Assembly (NCBI GenBank): GCA_027618855.1
Contig: JAQCID010000096.1
Span: 1 to 5,423 of the forward strand
Direction: 5' to 3'
Source of the DNA: Bacteroidota bacterium
GTDB taxonomy: Bacteria; Bacteroidota; Bacteroidia; Flavobacteriales_D; Sanyastnellaceae
DNA: 5,423 nt
Shown: positions 1 to 5,423 of the stretch, piece after piece
Layout: each line of letters opens with the position of its first letter
How positions within the stretch are numbered: the first letter of the stretch is position 1
The notes under the pieces: generated by a model
What the model was told of the DNA's origin: nothing
Database searches by the model: none
Seen by the model: the letters and a program-made list of their open reading frames with translations, nothing else
Program-made: the position numbers and the translations under genes

Positions 1-170
1 TAGATCAATTGGGCGTTGCAGTCAGGACGGGACACCACTGCACGGAACCGCTGATGGACTGGTATAAAATCCCAGGCACGGTTCGGGCAAGTTTCGGAGC
101 GTACAATACTTTTGACGAAATAGACGCGTTGGTTGCTGCTTTAGAAAGAGCCATAAAGATGTTGAAATAG
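1..170 (+). CDS. sufS: Cysteine desulfurase SufS, C-terminal end (5' partial)
   Basis: This is the last 55 codons of a class V aminotransferase-fold cysteine desulfurase, read from base 3 to the TAG at 168-170; the start lies outside the window. SufS is a PLP enzyme that removes sulfur from L-cysteine and holds it as a persulfide for SUF iron-sulfur cluster assembly in the cytoplasm. The visible part carries the family's active-site segment RTGHHCTEPLM, whose cysteine (codon 39-41) matches the persulfide-forming catalytic Cys of E. coli SufS (RTGHHC). It is followed by the conserved PGTVRASFGAYNT and EEIDALV-like end (here DEIDALVAALERA). The HHC form separates it from IscS/NifS, which use a different loop. 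The next gene encodes its partner SufE, which strongly supports the call. The PLP lysine and substrate-binding parts cannot be seen. Confidence 0.95.
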   Translation, partial: DQLGVAVRTGHHCTEPLMDWYKIPGTVRASFGAYNTFDEIDALVAALERAIKMLK

Positions 171-231
171 GTTAACCCTCCCGCTTAATGTTTAAGAAAA
201 TAGCGGAATAAACGCATGGAAATCATCAGGA

Positions 232-261
232 TTGCCGATTGTTTCAAATTAAATACCTTAG
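232..261 (+). promoter_or_regulatory. Possible Bacteroidota-type promoter before sufE (weak)
   Basis: A TTG at 232-234 lies 19 bases before TACCTTAG at 254-261. Known Bacteroidota promoters have a -33 TTG-type element and a -7 TAnnTTTG element about 19-21 bases apart, and this -7 candidate differs at one defined position. It would start transcription almost at the sufE start codon, giving a leaderless or near-leaderless message. Such short motifs occur by chance in AT-rich DNA, and sufE may simply be read from the upstream suf promoter. The rest of the 171-265 gap holds only a short AT-rich hairpin (CTTAA/TTAAG, 184-196) and no recognisable terminator. Confidence 0.18.
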
Positions 262-265
262 CGTT

Positions 266-700
266 ATGGAAAACATGAAATTGTTAGAGGCACGCCAAAA
301 CGAAATTGTTGAGGAGTTTTCTATGTTCGGCGATTGGATGGAGAAGTATGAGCACATCATAGAGATGGGCAAAGAACTAAATCCACTCGCGAAGAGTGAC
401 AAAACGGAAGACAATTTAATTCGAGGTTGTCAAAGCAGGGTTTGGCTTGCCGCACGAAAAGACGAAGACGGAAACGTACATTTCTCTGCCGACAGCGACG
501 CGATTATCACAAAGGGGCTGGTGGCTTTAATGGTGAGGGTTTTAAGTGATGCAGCACCTGAAGACATCGCGAAAGTAGATTTACACTTCTTAGAAGATAT
601 AGGGTTGAATACACATTTAAGTCTGACACGTTCGAATGGCCTTGCCTCTATGGTAAAACAAATGAAGATGTACGGACTTGTTTTTTCTGCACGTTCTTAA
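266..700 (+). CDS. sufE: SufE family Fe-S cluster assembly sulfur acceptor
   Basis: SufE takes the persulfide sulfur from the SufS cysteine, stimulates the desulfurase, and passes sulfur to the SufBCD scaffold in the cytoplasm. From the ATG at 266 the protein is 144 residues, the usual length for the family. The sequence runs through the N-terminal helix (EIVEEFSMFGDWMEKYEHIIEMG), then TEDNLIRGCQSRVWL with the sulfur-accepting cysteine at residue 55 (codon 428-430), then the ADSDAIITKGLVALMVRVLS core and the C-terminal SLTRSNGLASMVKQMKMYGL segment. An in-frame TTG at 239 would add nine residues with no family counterpart, so I did not use it. ATG 275 (MKLLEARQNE) is an equally plausible start, and no Shine-Dalgarno sequence decides between them. 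It follows sufS by 95 bases on the same strand and is probably cotranscribed with it. Confidence 0.93.
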   Translation: MENMKLLEARQNEIVEEFSMFGDWMEKYEHIIEMGKELNPLAKSDKTEDNLIRGCQSRVWLAARKDEDGNVHFSADSDAIITKGLVALMVRVLSDAAPEDIAKVDLHFLEDIGLNTHLSLTRSNGLASMVKQMKMYGLVFSARS

Positions 701-718
701 CCAAGATATACCATTGCG

Positions 719-2050
719 ATGTTATCGTTCCTGTCAAATTTAAATCCAGATTTTAAGAAACTACTCTCAGGGAGTGGTTTGGTCATGGCATTTAAGGTTG
801 CAGGAGCAGGAGCAGGATATGTTTTTGCCTATTTGATCACAACAAATTACGGAGCGGAAACCTTTGGAGTCTTTGAATTGAGCTTGACCGTCCTCACAAT
901 CGCGACGGTGGTTGGAAGTCTAGGTTTGGACGGTGCTTTGGTCAGATTTATCCCAGAATTCATTGAGAAGAAAGCGCCCGGACACCTGAGAAAGGTATAT
1001 GGATATGCACTTTCTCTCGCAATGCCGTTTTCAATGGTGCTTGCGGCCTTACTCTATGTGTTTTCAGATGATCTCGCCCTTAAATTTGGGAATGAGTTGT
1101 TGGGAGATCCCTTTAGAGTCACGGCTTTTTTGGTTCCATTTTCAACGTGGTTTGGCATAAATTCTGAAGCATTTAGGGGGATGCGGCGTATGATTGAATA
1201 CAGCGTTTTGCAAAGGGGAACAGTGATTTTACTTGCGATAGCATCCTTTTTCAGCTTCAAGTACTTTGCAATAGAACTGGCGGACAATGTAGTGCCTTTA
1301 ATTGCTTTTGGAATCGGATTGGTTTTGCTGGCCCTCATCTCAGGAATCGTCACTCCCAAAAGGCTAAGCCAAACGGTCTCACTTACTTCCAGCGATAAAT
1401 TCATAAAACCCTTAGAGATTAAGCCGTTGCTTGTAGTGGCATTCCCCATGCTCATGAGCACCTCGATGTTCATGATCATGAATTGGACAGATACCATTAT
1501 GATCGGGTACTATCGGGACGAGTCCCAAGTCGGAGTTTACCGTCTCGCTTTTAAAGTGGCCAACTTAATCACATTTACGCAGTTTGCGATAAGCAGTATC
1601 GCGGCCCCAATGTTCAGCTCGTTTTTCGCGAAAAATGATTTGGAAGGGATGAAAAAAATCACGAGAAACATCGGCTACATGAACCTCGCGATTAGCACAC
1701 CGATTTTCATACTGATGTTGATTTTCCCTTCTTTCGTATTGGACTTTTTCGGGGAAGAATTTTCTGCGGGAGTGGCTCCACTGATTGTTCTTGCCATAGG
1801 CCAAATTATTAACGCCATATGTGGGCCTGTGATGTACATTCTTACGATGACCGGAAAAGAAAAGAAGGCACGCAACATCATCATTGTTGCTTCTGTAATT
1901 AATATCTGTTTAAATTTTTATTTGATCCCGATTCACGGTCTTATGGGCGCAGCATATGCAACGGCGGTAAGCACAATCGTTTGGAACGTTTTGGCTGTAA
2001 TACAAATAAAAAAGGAGTACGGATTTATTTCGATCCCTCACCCGTTTTAA
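719..2050 (+). CDS. Polysaccharide/oligosaccharide flippase (Wzx/MATE-like MOP superfamily)
   Basis: This is an integral inner-membrane protein of 443 residues, typical for flippases of the MOP exporter superfamily, which move lipid-linked sugars across the membrane. By eye I count about 12 membrane segments, near residues 18-40, 50-68, 94-114, 130-150, 162-180, 190-212, 236-254, 275-297, 320-341, 350-376, 386-403 and 408-428, with charged loops between them. Family-like signatures are the early loop GLDGALVRFIPEF (69-81) and, at the start of the second half, NWTDTIMIGYY (255-264 region), recurring in Polysacc_synt proteins. The ATG at 719 is 18 bases after the sufE stop, so read-through from sufE is likely, but no glycosyltransferase or polysaccharide gene is nearby. 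The substrate (O-antigen-like unit, exopolysaccharide or other lipid-linked sugar) cannot be deduced. A MATE drug exporter or MurJ-type lipid II flippase is less likely on length and motifs. Confidence 0.88.
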   Translation: MLSFLSNLNPDFKKLLSGSGLVMAFKVAGAGAGYVFAYLITTNYGAETFGVFELSLTVLTIATVVGSLGLDGALVRFIPEFIEKKAPGHLRKVYGYALSLAMPFSMVLAALLYVFSDDLALKFGNELLGDPFRVTAFLVPFSTWFGINSEAFRGMRRMIEYSVLQRGTVILLAIASFFSFKYFAIELADNVVPLIAFGIGLVLLALISGIVTPKRLSQTVSLTSSDKFIKPLEIKPLLVVAFPMLMSTSMFMIMNWTDTIMIGYYRDESQVGVYRLAFKVANLITFTQFAISSIAAPMFSSFFAKNDLEGMKKITRNIGYMNLAISTPIFILMLIFPSFVLDFFGEEFSAGVAPLIVLAIGQIINAICGPVMYILTMTGKEKKARNIIIVASVINICLNFYLIPIHGLMGAAYATAVSTIVWNVLAVIQIKKEYGFISIPHPF

Positions 2051-2054
2051 TTAA
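2047..2054. other. Palindrome TTAATTAA carrying both convergent stop codons
   Basis: The perfect 8-base palindrome supplies the TAA stop of the flippase gene (2048-2050, plus strand) and the TAA stop of the M23 peptidase gene (2047-2049, read on the minus strand). The two convergent genes therefore overlap by 4 bases. No GC-rich hairpin with a T-run is visible on either side, so any transcription terminator must lie inside the opposing gene or be factor-dependent. Confidence 0.8.
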
Positions 2055-3270
2055 GATTGTTTGCCTCTTTTTCTAATCGAAGAACTTCTTTTGCAAACGC
2101 TTTCATGTTCTCATCTCTAACAGGCGCGGAAGGCGGAAACTTTTCTTGTCGGTGATCCACCTGCACACCGTTTTTCCAAAACCTAAAGCAAACGTGCGGG
2201 CCTGTTGCAAGACCAGTGCTTCCGACGAGACCTATTGTTTGGCCTTGACGAACCCGATCTCCGACGGCACATTTCCGCTTACTCATATGCAGATACTGAG
2301 TCTCGTAGGTATTGTTGTGGCGAATCTTCACGTAATTCCCATTGTTATTCGTGTAAGCAGACTTGATAATAACGCCATCGCCAACAGCTAAAATCGGCGT
2401 TCCTGTAGCCGCTGCATAATCAGTGCCTAGATGCGGTTTTATTGTTTTTAAAACAGGATGAAAACGTTTTTTATTAAATGAGCTTGAGATTCTTGAGAAC
2501 TCTACAGGAGATTTAAGAAACGCTTTCCTTAACGAGGCGCCTTGAGGGTCAAAATAATCCTCCCCATCTCCTTGATTAAATAGATATGCCTGCAATGGTT
2601 CACCGTGATGTGTGAAGCTAGATGAAAGGATGACGGGAATCCCTACAGGCTTGCCATTTGAAATTATGTGGGAGTAATAAACGTCAAAAACATCACCCTT
2701 CTGAACGTGCGTAAAGTCGATTGTCCAAGCGTATACCCCTGCCATCGAAATAGAGAGGCTAGAGGGCGCTCCCAACGCTTCTAAATCCAAATAGAGTGAC
2801 CGAGATATTTCGCCCTGAACACGATGATATAAGGTGTCTACTGGATGAGATCCAAGTCGAGCTCCCAAGGTGTCTCCCAGAGAAAAAACGACATAATCGA
2901 TGGCATTTCTCTCGTAAATCAACCATGCGGGGATGTTCAAGGAGTCAGAGGTCGAAGCAATCCACCAACGACTGTTTGCTCTCATCTTTCGAACATCATA
3001 CACATCCTTCGCGTTTGCTGCAAGCGTAGCAACCTTCCCTGATCCAAACTTATATGCATCTAGAATATGAGAAAGTGACTGCCCCTCTTTTACGCGTCCA
3101 GAATCCACCACGAGACTGCCCCAAACTACCCCAAACCTGATTTCAGGATCGGGATCTTGATGGGGACCGATAAAATCACCATTGTTGCGCCCATTTTGTG
3201 TGTTTGTTTCGTCATTCAAACAACCTGAAAGTGCAAAGAGACATCCAAGGAAAACAAAAATACGATTCAT
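2047..3270 (-). CDS. M23 family metallopeptidase, predicted lipoprotein
   Basis: This is a predicted peptidoglycan endopeptidase of 407 residues, exported and lipid-anchored. The N-terminus is a short lipoprotein signal: Asn-Arg, a hydrophobic stretch (residues 4-14) and lipobox LSGC with Cys17; the acidic pair D20-E21 follows. Residues about 45-260 form an OapA/Csd3-like region (RWWIASTSD, IDYVVFSLGD, VYAWTIDFTHVQKGDVFDVYY), ending in the family's YFDPQGASLRKAFLKSPVEF and RISSSFNKKRFHPVLK. The LytM/M23 catalytic domain spans about 265-375, with HxxxD at H280/D284 (KPHLGTDYAA), H328 (QYLHMS) and GPHVCFRFWKNG at 358-369. In the usual HxH motif the second His binds zinc; here it is Cys361. I recall HVC as common in Bacteroidota relatives, so the enzyme is probably active. 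The ATG at 3270 is 6 bases after the kynA stop, making it the third gene of the operon. It probably trims or splits cell-wall cross-links, but its exact bond is unknown. Confidence 0.92.
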   Translation of the reverse strand: MNRIFVFLGCLFALSGCLNDETNTQNGRNNGDFIGPHQDPDPEIRFGVVWGSLVVDSGRVKEGQSLSHILDAYKFGSGKVATLAANAKDVYDVRKMRANSRWWIASTSDSLNIPAWLIYERNAIDYVVFSLGDTLGARLGSHPVDTLYHRVQGEISRSLYLDLEALGAPSSLSISMAGVYAWTIDFTHVQKGDVFDVYYSHIISNGKPVGIPVILSSSFTHHGEPLQAYLFNQGDGEDYFDPQGASLRKAFLKSPVEFSRISSSFNKKRFHPVLKTIKPHLGTDYAAATGTPILAVGDGVIIKSAYTNNNGNYVKIRHNNTYETQYLHMSKRKCAVGDRVRQGQTIGLVGSTGLATGPHVCFRFWKNGVQVDHRQEKFPPSAPVRDENMKAFAKEVLRLEKEANNLN

Positions 3271-3276
3271 GAAATT

Positions 3277-4272
3277 TTAGCTATTAATGCCGAATATTTC
3301 TTTTTTCACCCAGGTTTTGCCCCAGTCCTCCAGTTCTTGCTCACTCCATAATTCTGGAAAGAAAATCCGTTTTTGAAAACGAGGAGGAAGGTATTTCTGC
3401 CAATTCGTTCCTCCTGTAGCGGCGATGTCTTCTGGATTGCGTTGAAGATAGCGAACAGCAGATTTATAATGTGCGAGAGTCCAATTGATATTGACATTCA
3501 CGTCGAGCCAGCGCATTTCATGTCTGAGCTCATCCTTGAATTTATCATCGCTAGAAAAGGTCAATGAAGCCGCGGCAGACCGAATATTTGCTGAAAAATA
3601 CTCCTCCGCCATGTCAAGAAGTTCACTGTCGTATTTCTTCTCAAACTGCTTCAGAGTGAGGGTTTTTGTGCCAGACTTAAGTTCGGATGCTCCTTCACGC
3701 CAGTATAGATGTTTGAAAACGTGTGGCAGATCCTCAATTGAGGGGTTTGAAAATTTCTCTCGGTGATTTTGGTGAGCGATTCGGTCAATCGATGTTGAGC
3801 AAATCTCAATCTTTCGGTATTGCGCACTTTGGAAACCACTTGCGGGAAGCAAAGACATCCGGAATTTTAAAAACTCTCCGGCATCCATCCCGTCTACCAT
3901 AATGTCAAAACTACTTGTGAGCGCCTCAAAGTATCTATTTATTCTTCGAACTCTCTCAAGAAGAAAGCCGGGGGTGAGCTCACCCGCTTTGACACTATGA
4001 GCCACCCGATCGAATTCGTGTAGACAAAGTTTAAAGTAAAGCTCTGTAATTTGATGGTAAATGATAAACACCTTCTCATCTGGATATGGTGTGATGGGCT
4101 GTTGTAAATTTAGGAGCGTATCAAGGTTGATGTAATCCCAATAAGTCAGAAAATCAGCATAAAGTAGACCATCTAAATACGAGGAAATATCTTGTCCCAT
4201 TGCAGCATATTTTTTCTGCAGGGCGTTAAGCTTATCTAAAATTTCAGGTGAAAAATCTTTGTTGTTAGGCAT
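3277..4272 (-). CDS. kynA: Tryptophan 2,3-dioxygenase (heme)
   Basis: This cytoplasmic heme enzyme opens the indole ring of L-tryptophan with O2 to give N-formylkynurenine, the first step of the kynurenine pathway. Numbering from the TTG at 4281 (334 residues), the conserved parts are the N-terminal YLDGLLYADFLTYWDYINLDTLL, the active-site segment YHQITELYFKL with H76 (the distal-side His; animal and Xanthomonas enzymes read HQAYELWFK), FRMSLLPASGFQS with R141 (the Arg that binds the tryptophan carboxylate), WTLAHYKSAVRYL with H271 (predicted heme axial ligand), and ATGGTNWQKYLPP (TGG loop). All expected functional residues are present, but the segment at 160-240 is divergent. I start at ATG 4272 (331 residues), leaving 9 bases after the upstream stop. 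The TTG at 4281 directly abuts that stop and is a weaker alternative. It is the middle gene of the operon. Confidence 0.94.
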   Translation of the reverse strand: MPNNKDFSPEILDKLNALQKKYAAMGQDISSYLDGLLYADFLTYWDYINLDTLLNLQQPITPYPDEKVFIIYHQITELYFKLCLHEFDRVAHSVKAGELTPGFLLERVRRINRYFEALTSSFDIMVDGMDAGEFLKFRMSLLPASGFQSAQYRKIEICSTSIDRIAHQNHREKFSNPSIEDLPHVFKHLYWREGASELKSGTKTLTLKQFEKKYDSELLDMAEEYFSANIRSAAASLTFSSDDKFKDELRHEMRWLDVNVNINWTLAHYKSAVRYLQRNPEDIAATGGTNWQKYLPPRFQKRIFFPELWSEQELEDWGKTWVKKEIFGINS

Positions 4273-4281
4273 GTCATTCAA

Positions 4282-4719
4282 TTATTTTACAGAGGCAATG
4301 CATTTTAACTCAATCGCGATGGGAGTGGGCAAGCAATTTACTTCAACAGTGGTTCTGCAAGGTCGCTTTTCTCCAAGATCCGAGAAATACGCCGCATAGA
4401 TGCGATTGAAAGCTTCAAAATCGCGGGACATATTTACAAGAAACACCTGAACGTCGATTAACTCGTCCCAAGAACTTCCACTCGCTTCTAGAATAACCTT
4501 GACATTTGAAAAAACGGCATGTACCTGGGCTTCAAAATCAAATTTCAAGATTTCGCCACTTTCAGAAAGCTCAAGACCAGGCACCTTGCTGTCGCCATTG
4601 CCTGATCCAGCAACACGTGGACCTACTCCACTTAAAAATAAAAGGTTCCCCACCCGCCTTGCGTGGGGGTATGATCCGACCGGTTTGGGCGCAGAAGATG
4701 TAGAAATGTTATCACTCAT
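4282..4719 (-). CDS. RidA/YjgF superfamily protein, probable 2-aminomuconate deaminase
   Basis: This is a 145-residue RidA-fold protein; members form trimers and hydrolyse enamine/imine intermediates. It opens with PKPVGSYPHARRVGNLLFLSG (11-31) and ends with RPCRTTVEVNCLPTPIAIELKCIA (119-142). R122 and E137 match the Arg and Glu that line the RidA active site. Ordinary RidA has GPYSQA where this protein has GSYPHARR. The YPH form, the GLELSESGEI stretch (48-57) and VFLVNMSRDFEAFNRIYAAYF match what I recall of 2-aminomuconate deaminases (AmnD/NbaF type), which release ammonia late in kynurenine-pathway tryptophan breakdown. Its position as the first gene before kynA supports that substrate, but a general reactive-imine deaminase role is not excluded. 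The ATG at 4719 has no Shine-Dalgarno sequence, and an in-frame stop at 4750-4752 limits upstream starts. It diverges from pepP across 25 bases. Confidence 0.88.
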   Translation of the reverse strand: MSDNISTSSAPKPVGSYPHARRVGNLLFLSGVGPRVAGSGNGDSKVPGLELSESGEILKFDFEAQVHAVFSNVKVILEASGSSWDELIDVQVFLVNMSRDFEAFNRIYAAYFSDLGEKRPCRTTVEVNCLPTPIAIELKCIASVK

Positions 4720-4720
4720 G

Positions 4721-4743
4721 GCTCGAAGGTAGTACCTTGCAGC
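4721..4743. promoter_or_regulatory. 23-base inverted repeat filling the divergent start-to-start spacer
   Basis: Two arms meet around a central G at 4732: AAGGTA (4726-4731) with TACCTT (4733-4738), and GCT (4721-4723) with AGC (4741-4743). Only the two pairs 4724/4740 and 4725/4739 do not match, so 9 of 11 pairs are complementary. One base separates it from each start codon. It could be a dyad operator acting on both divergent genes. It could also be a hairpin at the start codon of a message, if transcription begins upstream of it. No regulator gene is visible in the window, so its binding partner is unknown, and chance is possible. Confidence 0.45.
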
Positions 4744-4744
4744 T

Positions 4745-5423
4745 ATGCGTTACGAAAAATTACCCTCCGCGTTATACACACGTAATAGAAAAGCTTTGGC
4801 CGAACAGTTGGAATCCAAGGGACTAGCCTTGTTTTTTTCCAATGATATTTTTCCAACCAGTGCCGATGGCGAGTTGCCATTTAAGCAAGCTTCCGATATT
4901 TTTTACCTGAGCGGAGTCGATCAGGAGGAAACCATTTTACTTCTTTTCCCAGATGCTCATGCGGTATCGGATAGAGAGATTCTTTTTGCGATTAAGACGA
5001 GCGCAGAGCTCGCGATTTGGCATGGGGCAAAGCTCACAAAACCAGACGTACGAACACAAACAGGAGTACAAAACGTTCAATGGCTCTCAGCATTTGACAC
5101 GACACTTCACCGCCTGATGGCCGAAGCAGATGTTTTATATCTAAACGACAATCCTCATACGCGAGCTAATTCTCATGTGGAAACGAGAGAGAAGAGAGAA
5201 AACGCGCGGATAAAAGCAACGTATCCGAATCACAGAATTGCCCGTTCGTCACCTTTTTTATATGACTTACGCGCCGTCAAACAGAAGTCAGAGATTCTTC
5301 AGATGCAACGCGCCTGTGACATCACAAAAGCGGGTCTGGATCGCGTTCTGCAGTTTGTGAAACCAGGTGTGATGGAGTACGAGATTGAGGCAGAATTTAT
5401 GCATGAATTCTTGAGAAGAGGTT
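4745..5423 (+). CDS. pepP: Xaa-Pro aminopeptidase (aminopeptidase P), 3' partial
   Basis: These are the first 226 residues of a metallopeptidase that removes an N-terminal residue preceding proline; the gene runs off the window. Residues about 1-175 are the aminopeptidase P N-terminal domain, with FFSNDIFPTSADGELPFKQASDIFYLSG-like content (30-57), DQEETILLLFPD (59-70), and IWHGAKLT (91-98). LRAVKQKSEILQMQRACDIT (175-194) is the standard linker into the M24 pita-bread domain, and VKPGVMEYEIEAEFMHEFLRRG (205-226) begins that domain. The dimanganese ligands (Asp, Asp, His, Glu, Glu) lie beyond the edge, so activity cannot be judged. ATG 4745 is the only reasonable start, because an in-frame TAG lies at 4730-4732. 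No Shine-Dalgarno sequence is present. Its own promoter must lie in the inverted-repeat spacer or inside the divergent ridA-like gene. Confidence 0.95.
   Translation, partial: MRYEKLPSALYTRNRKALAEQLESKGLALFFSNDIFPTSADGELPFKQASDIFYLSGVDQEETILLLFPDAHAVSDREILFAIKTSAELAIWHGAKLTKPDVRTQTGVQNVQWLSAFDTTLHRLMAEADVLYLNDNPHTRANSHVETREKRENARIKATYPNHRIARSSPFLYDLRAVKQKSEILQMQRACDITKAGLDRVLQFVKPGVMEYEIEAEFMHEFLRRG
4755..4762 (-). promoter_or_regulatory. Possible -7 element for the ridA-like/kynA/M23 operon (weak)
   Basis: On the minus strand, TAATTTTT lies 35 bases upstream of the ridA-like start codon and matches the Bacteroidota -7 consensus TAnnTTTG at all but the last defined position. It sits inside the pepP coding region, as any promoter for this operon must, because the spacer is only 25 bases. 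I see no good -33 TTG at the expected distance, so this is only a candidate. Confidence 0.2.

Noticed and set aside
181..206. Possible terminator between sufS and sufE (CCGCT at 181-185 pairing with AGCGG at 202-206).
   Set aside because: It has only a 5-bp stem with a 16-base loop and no T-run, too weak for an intrinsic terminator; sufS and sufE are expected to be cotranscribed.
216..278. A 20-codon ORF (MEIIRIADCF...) whose stop lies over the sufE start region, suggestive of a leader peptide.
   Set aside because: It has no run of regulatory codons, no ribosome-binding site and no attenuator hairpin after it; short frames like this are common by chance.
1054..1497. A 147-codon open frame on the minus strand inside the flippase gene.
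   Set aside because: It is antisense to a clear membrane-protein gene, has no recognisable domain, and its composition is what reversed hydrophobic codons produce.
3485..3766. A 93-codon open frame on the plus strand inside kynA, rich in Ser.
   Set aside because: It is a shadow of the strongly conserved dioxygenase reading frame, with no family signature.
4648..4668. Inverted repeat CCCCAC...GTGGGG with a 9-base loop that could be a hairpin upstream of pepP.
   Set aside because: It lies wholly within codons for the conserved YPHARRVGN part of the ridA-like gene and has no T-run, so coding constraint explains it better than a regulatory role.
1..5423. Search for CRISPR arrays, tRNAs, insertion-sequence ends, tandem repeats and defence or toxin-antitoxin genes.
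   Set aside because: Nearly all bases are covered by seven recognisable housekeeping-type genes with gaps of 95 bases or less, and nothing of these kinds was seen by eye.

Overview
The window looks like chromosome from a member of the Bacteroidota, probably a flavobacterium-like lineage; the exact genus cannot be read from it. The evidence is the protein signatures: a SufE with the DNLIRGCQSRVWL motif, an M23 lipoprotein with a GPHVCFRFWKNG motif, a divergent tryptophan 2,3-dioxygenase, and an aminopeptidase P with FYLSGVDQEET. None of the five complete genes nor the 3' partial gene has a convincing Shine-Dalgarno sequence, which also fits this phylum. The region is ordinary, densely packed coding DNA. 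I see no rRNA, tRNA, CRISPR array, insertion sequence or phage gene, and no stretch over 300 bases without a gene.

Left part, plus strand (1-2050): the C-terminal end of the cysteine desulfurase SufS, a 95-base gap, the sulfur acceptor SufE, and, only 18 bases later, a 443-residue multi-spanning flippase of the polysaccharide exporter (Wzx/MATE-like) superfamily. SufS and SufE form the sulfur-delivery half of SUF iron-sulfur cluster assembly. The flippase has no obvious functional link and may simply be read through from the suf operon.

Middle, minus strand (4719-2047): a tight three-gene operon transcribed right to left. It contains a RidA-superfamily protein that most resembles 2-aminomuconate deaminase, tryptophan 2,3-dioxygenase (kynA), and a predicted lipoprotein M23 peptidase. 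The first two fit a kynurenine-type tryptophan degradation route (first step and a late deamination). The peptidase is probably a cell-wall hydrolase that shares the transcript. The operon converges on the flippase gene with a 4-base overlap of the stop codons.

Right edge, plus strand (4745-5423): the first 226 residues of an Xaa-Pro aminopeptidase (pepP), running off the window. It diverges from the RidA-type gene across only 25 bases. Almost all of that spacer is a 23-base imperfect inverted repeat (9 of 11 pairs match) lying exactly between the two start codons. This is the most interesting non-coding signal in the window and a candidate shared operator. No clearly undescribed system is present.
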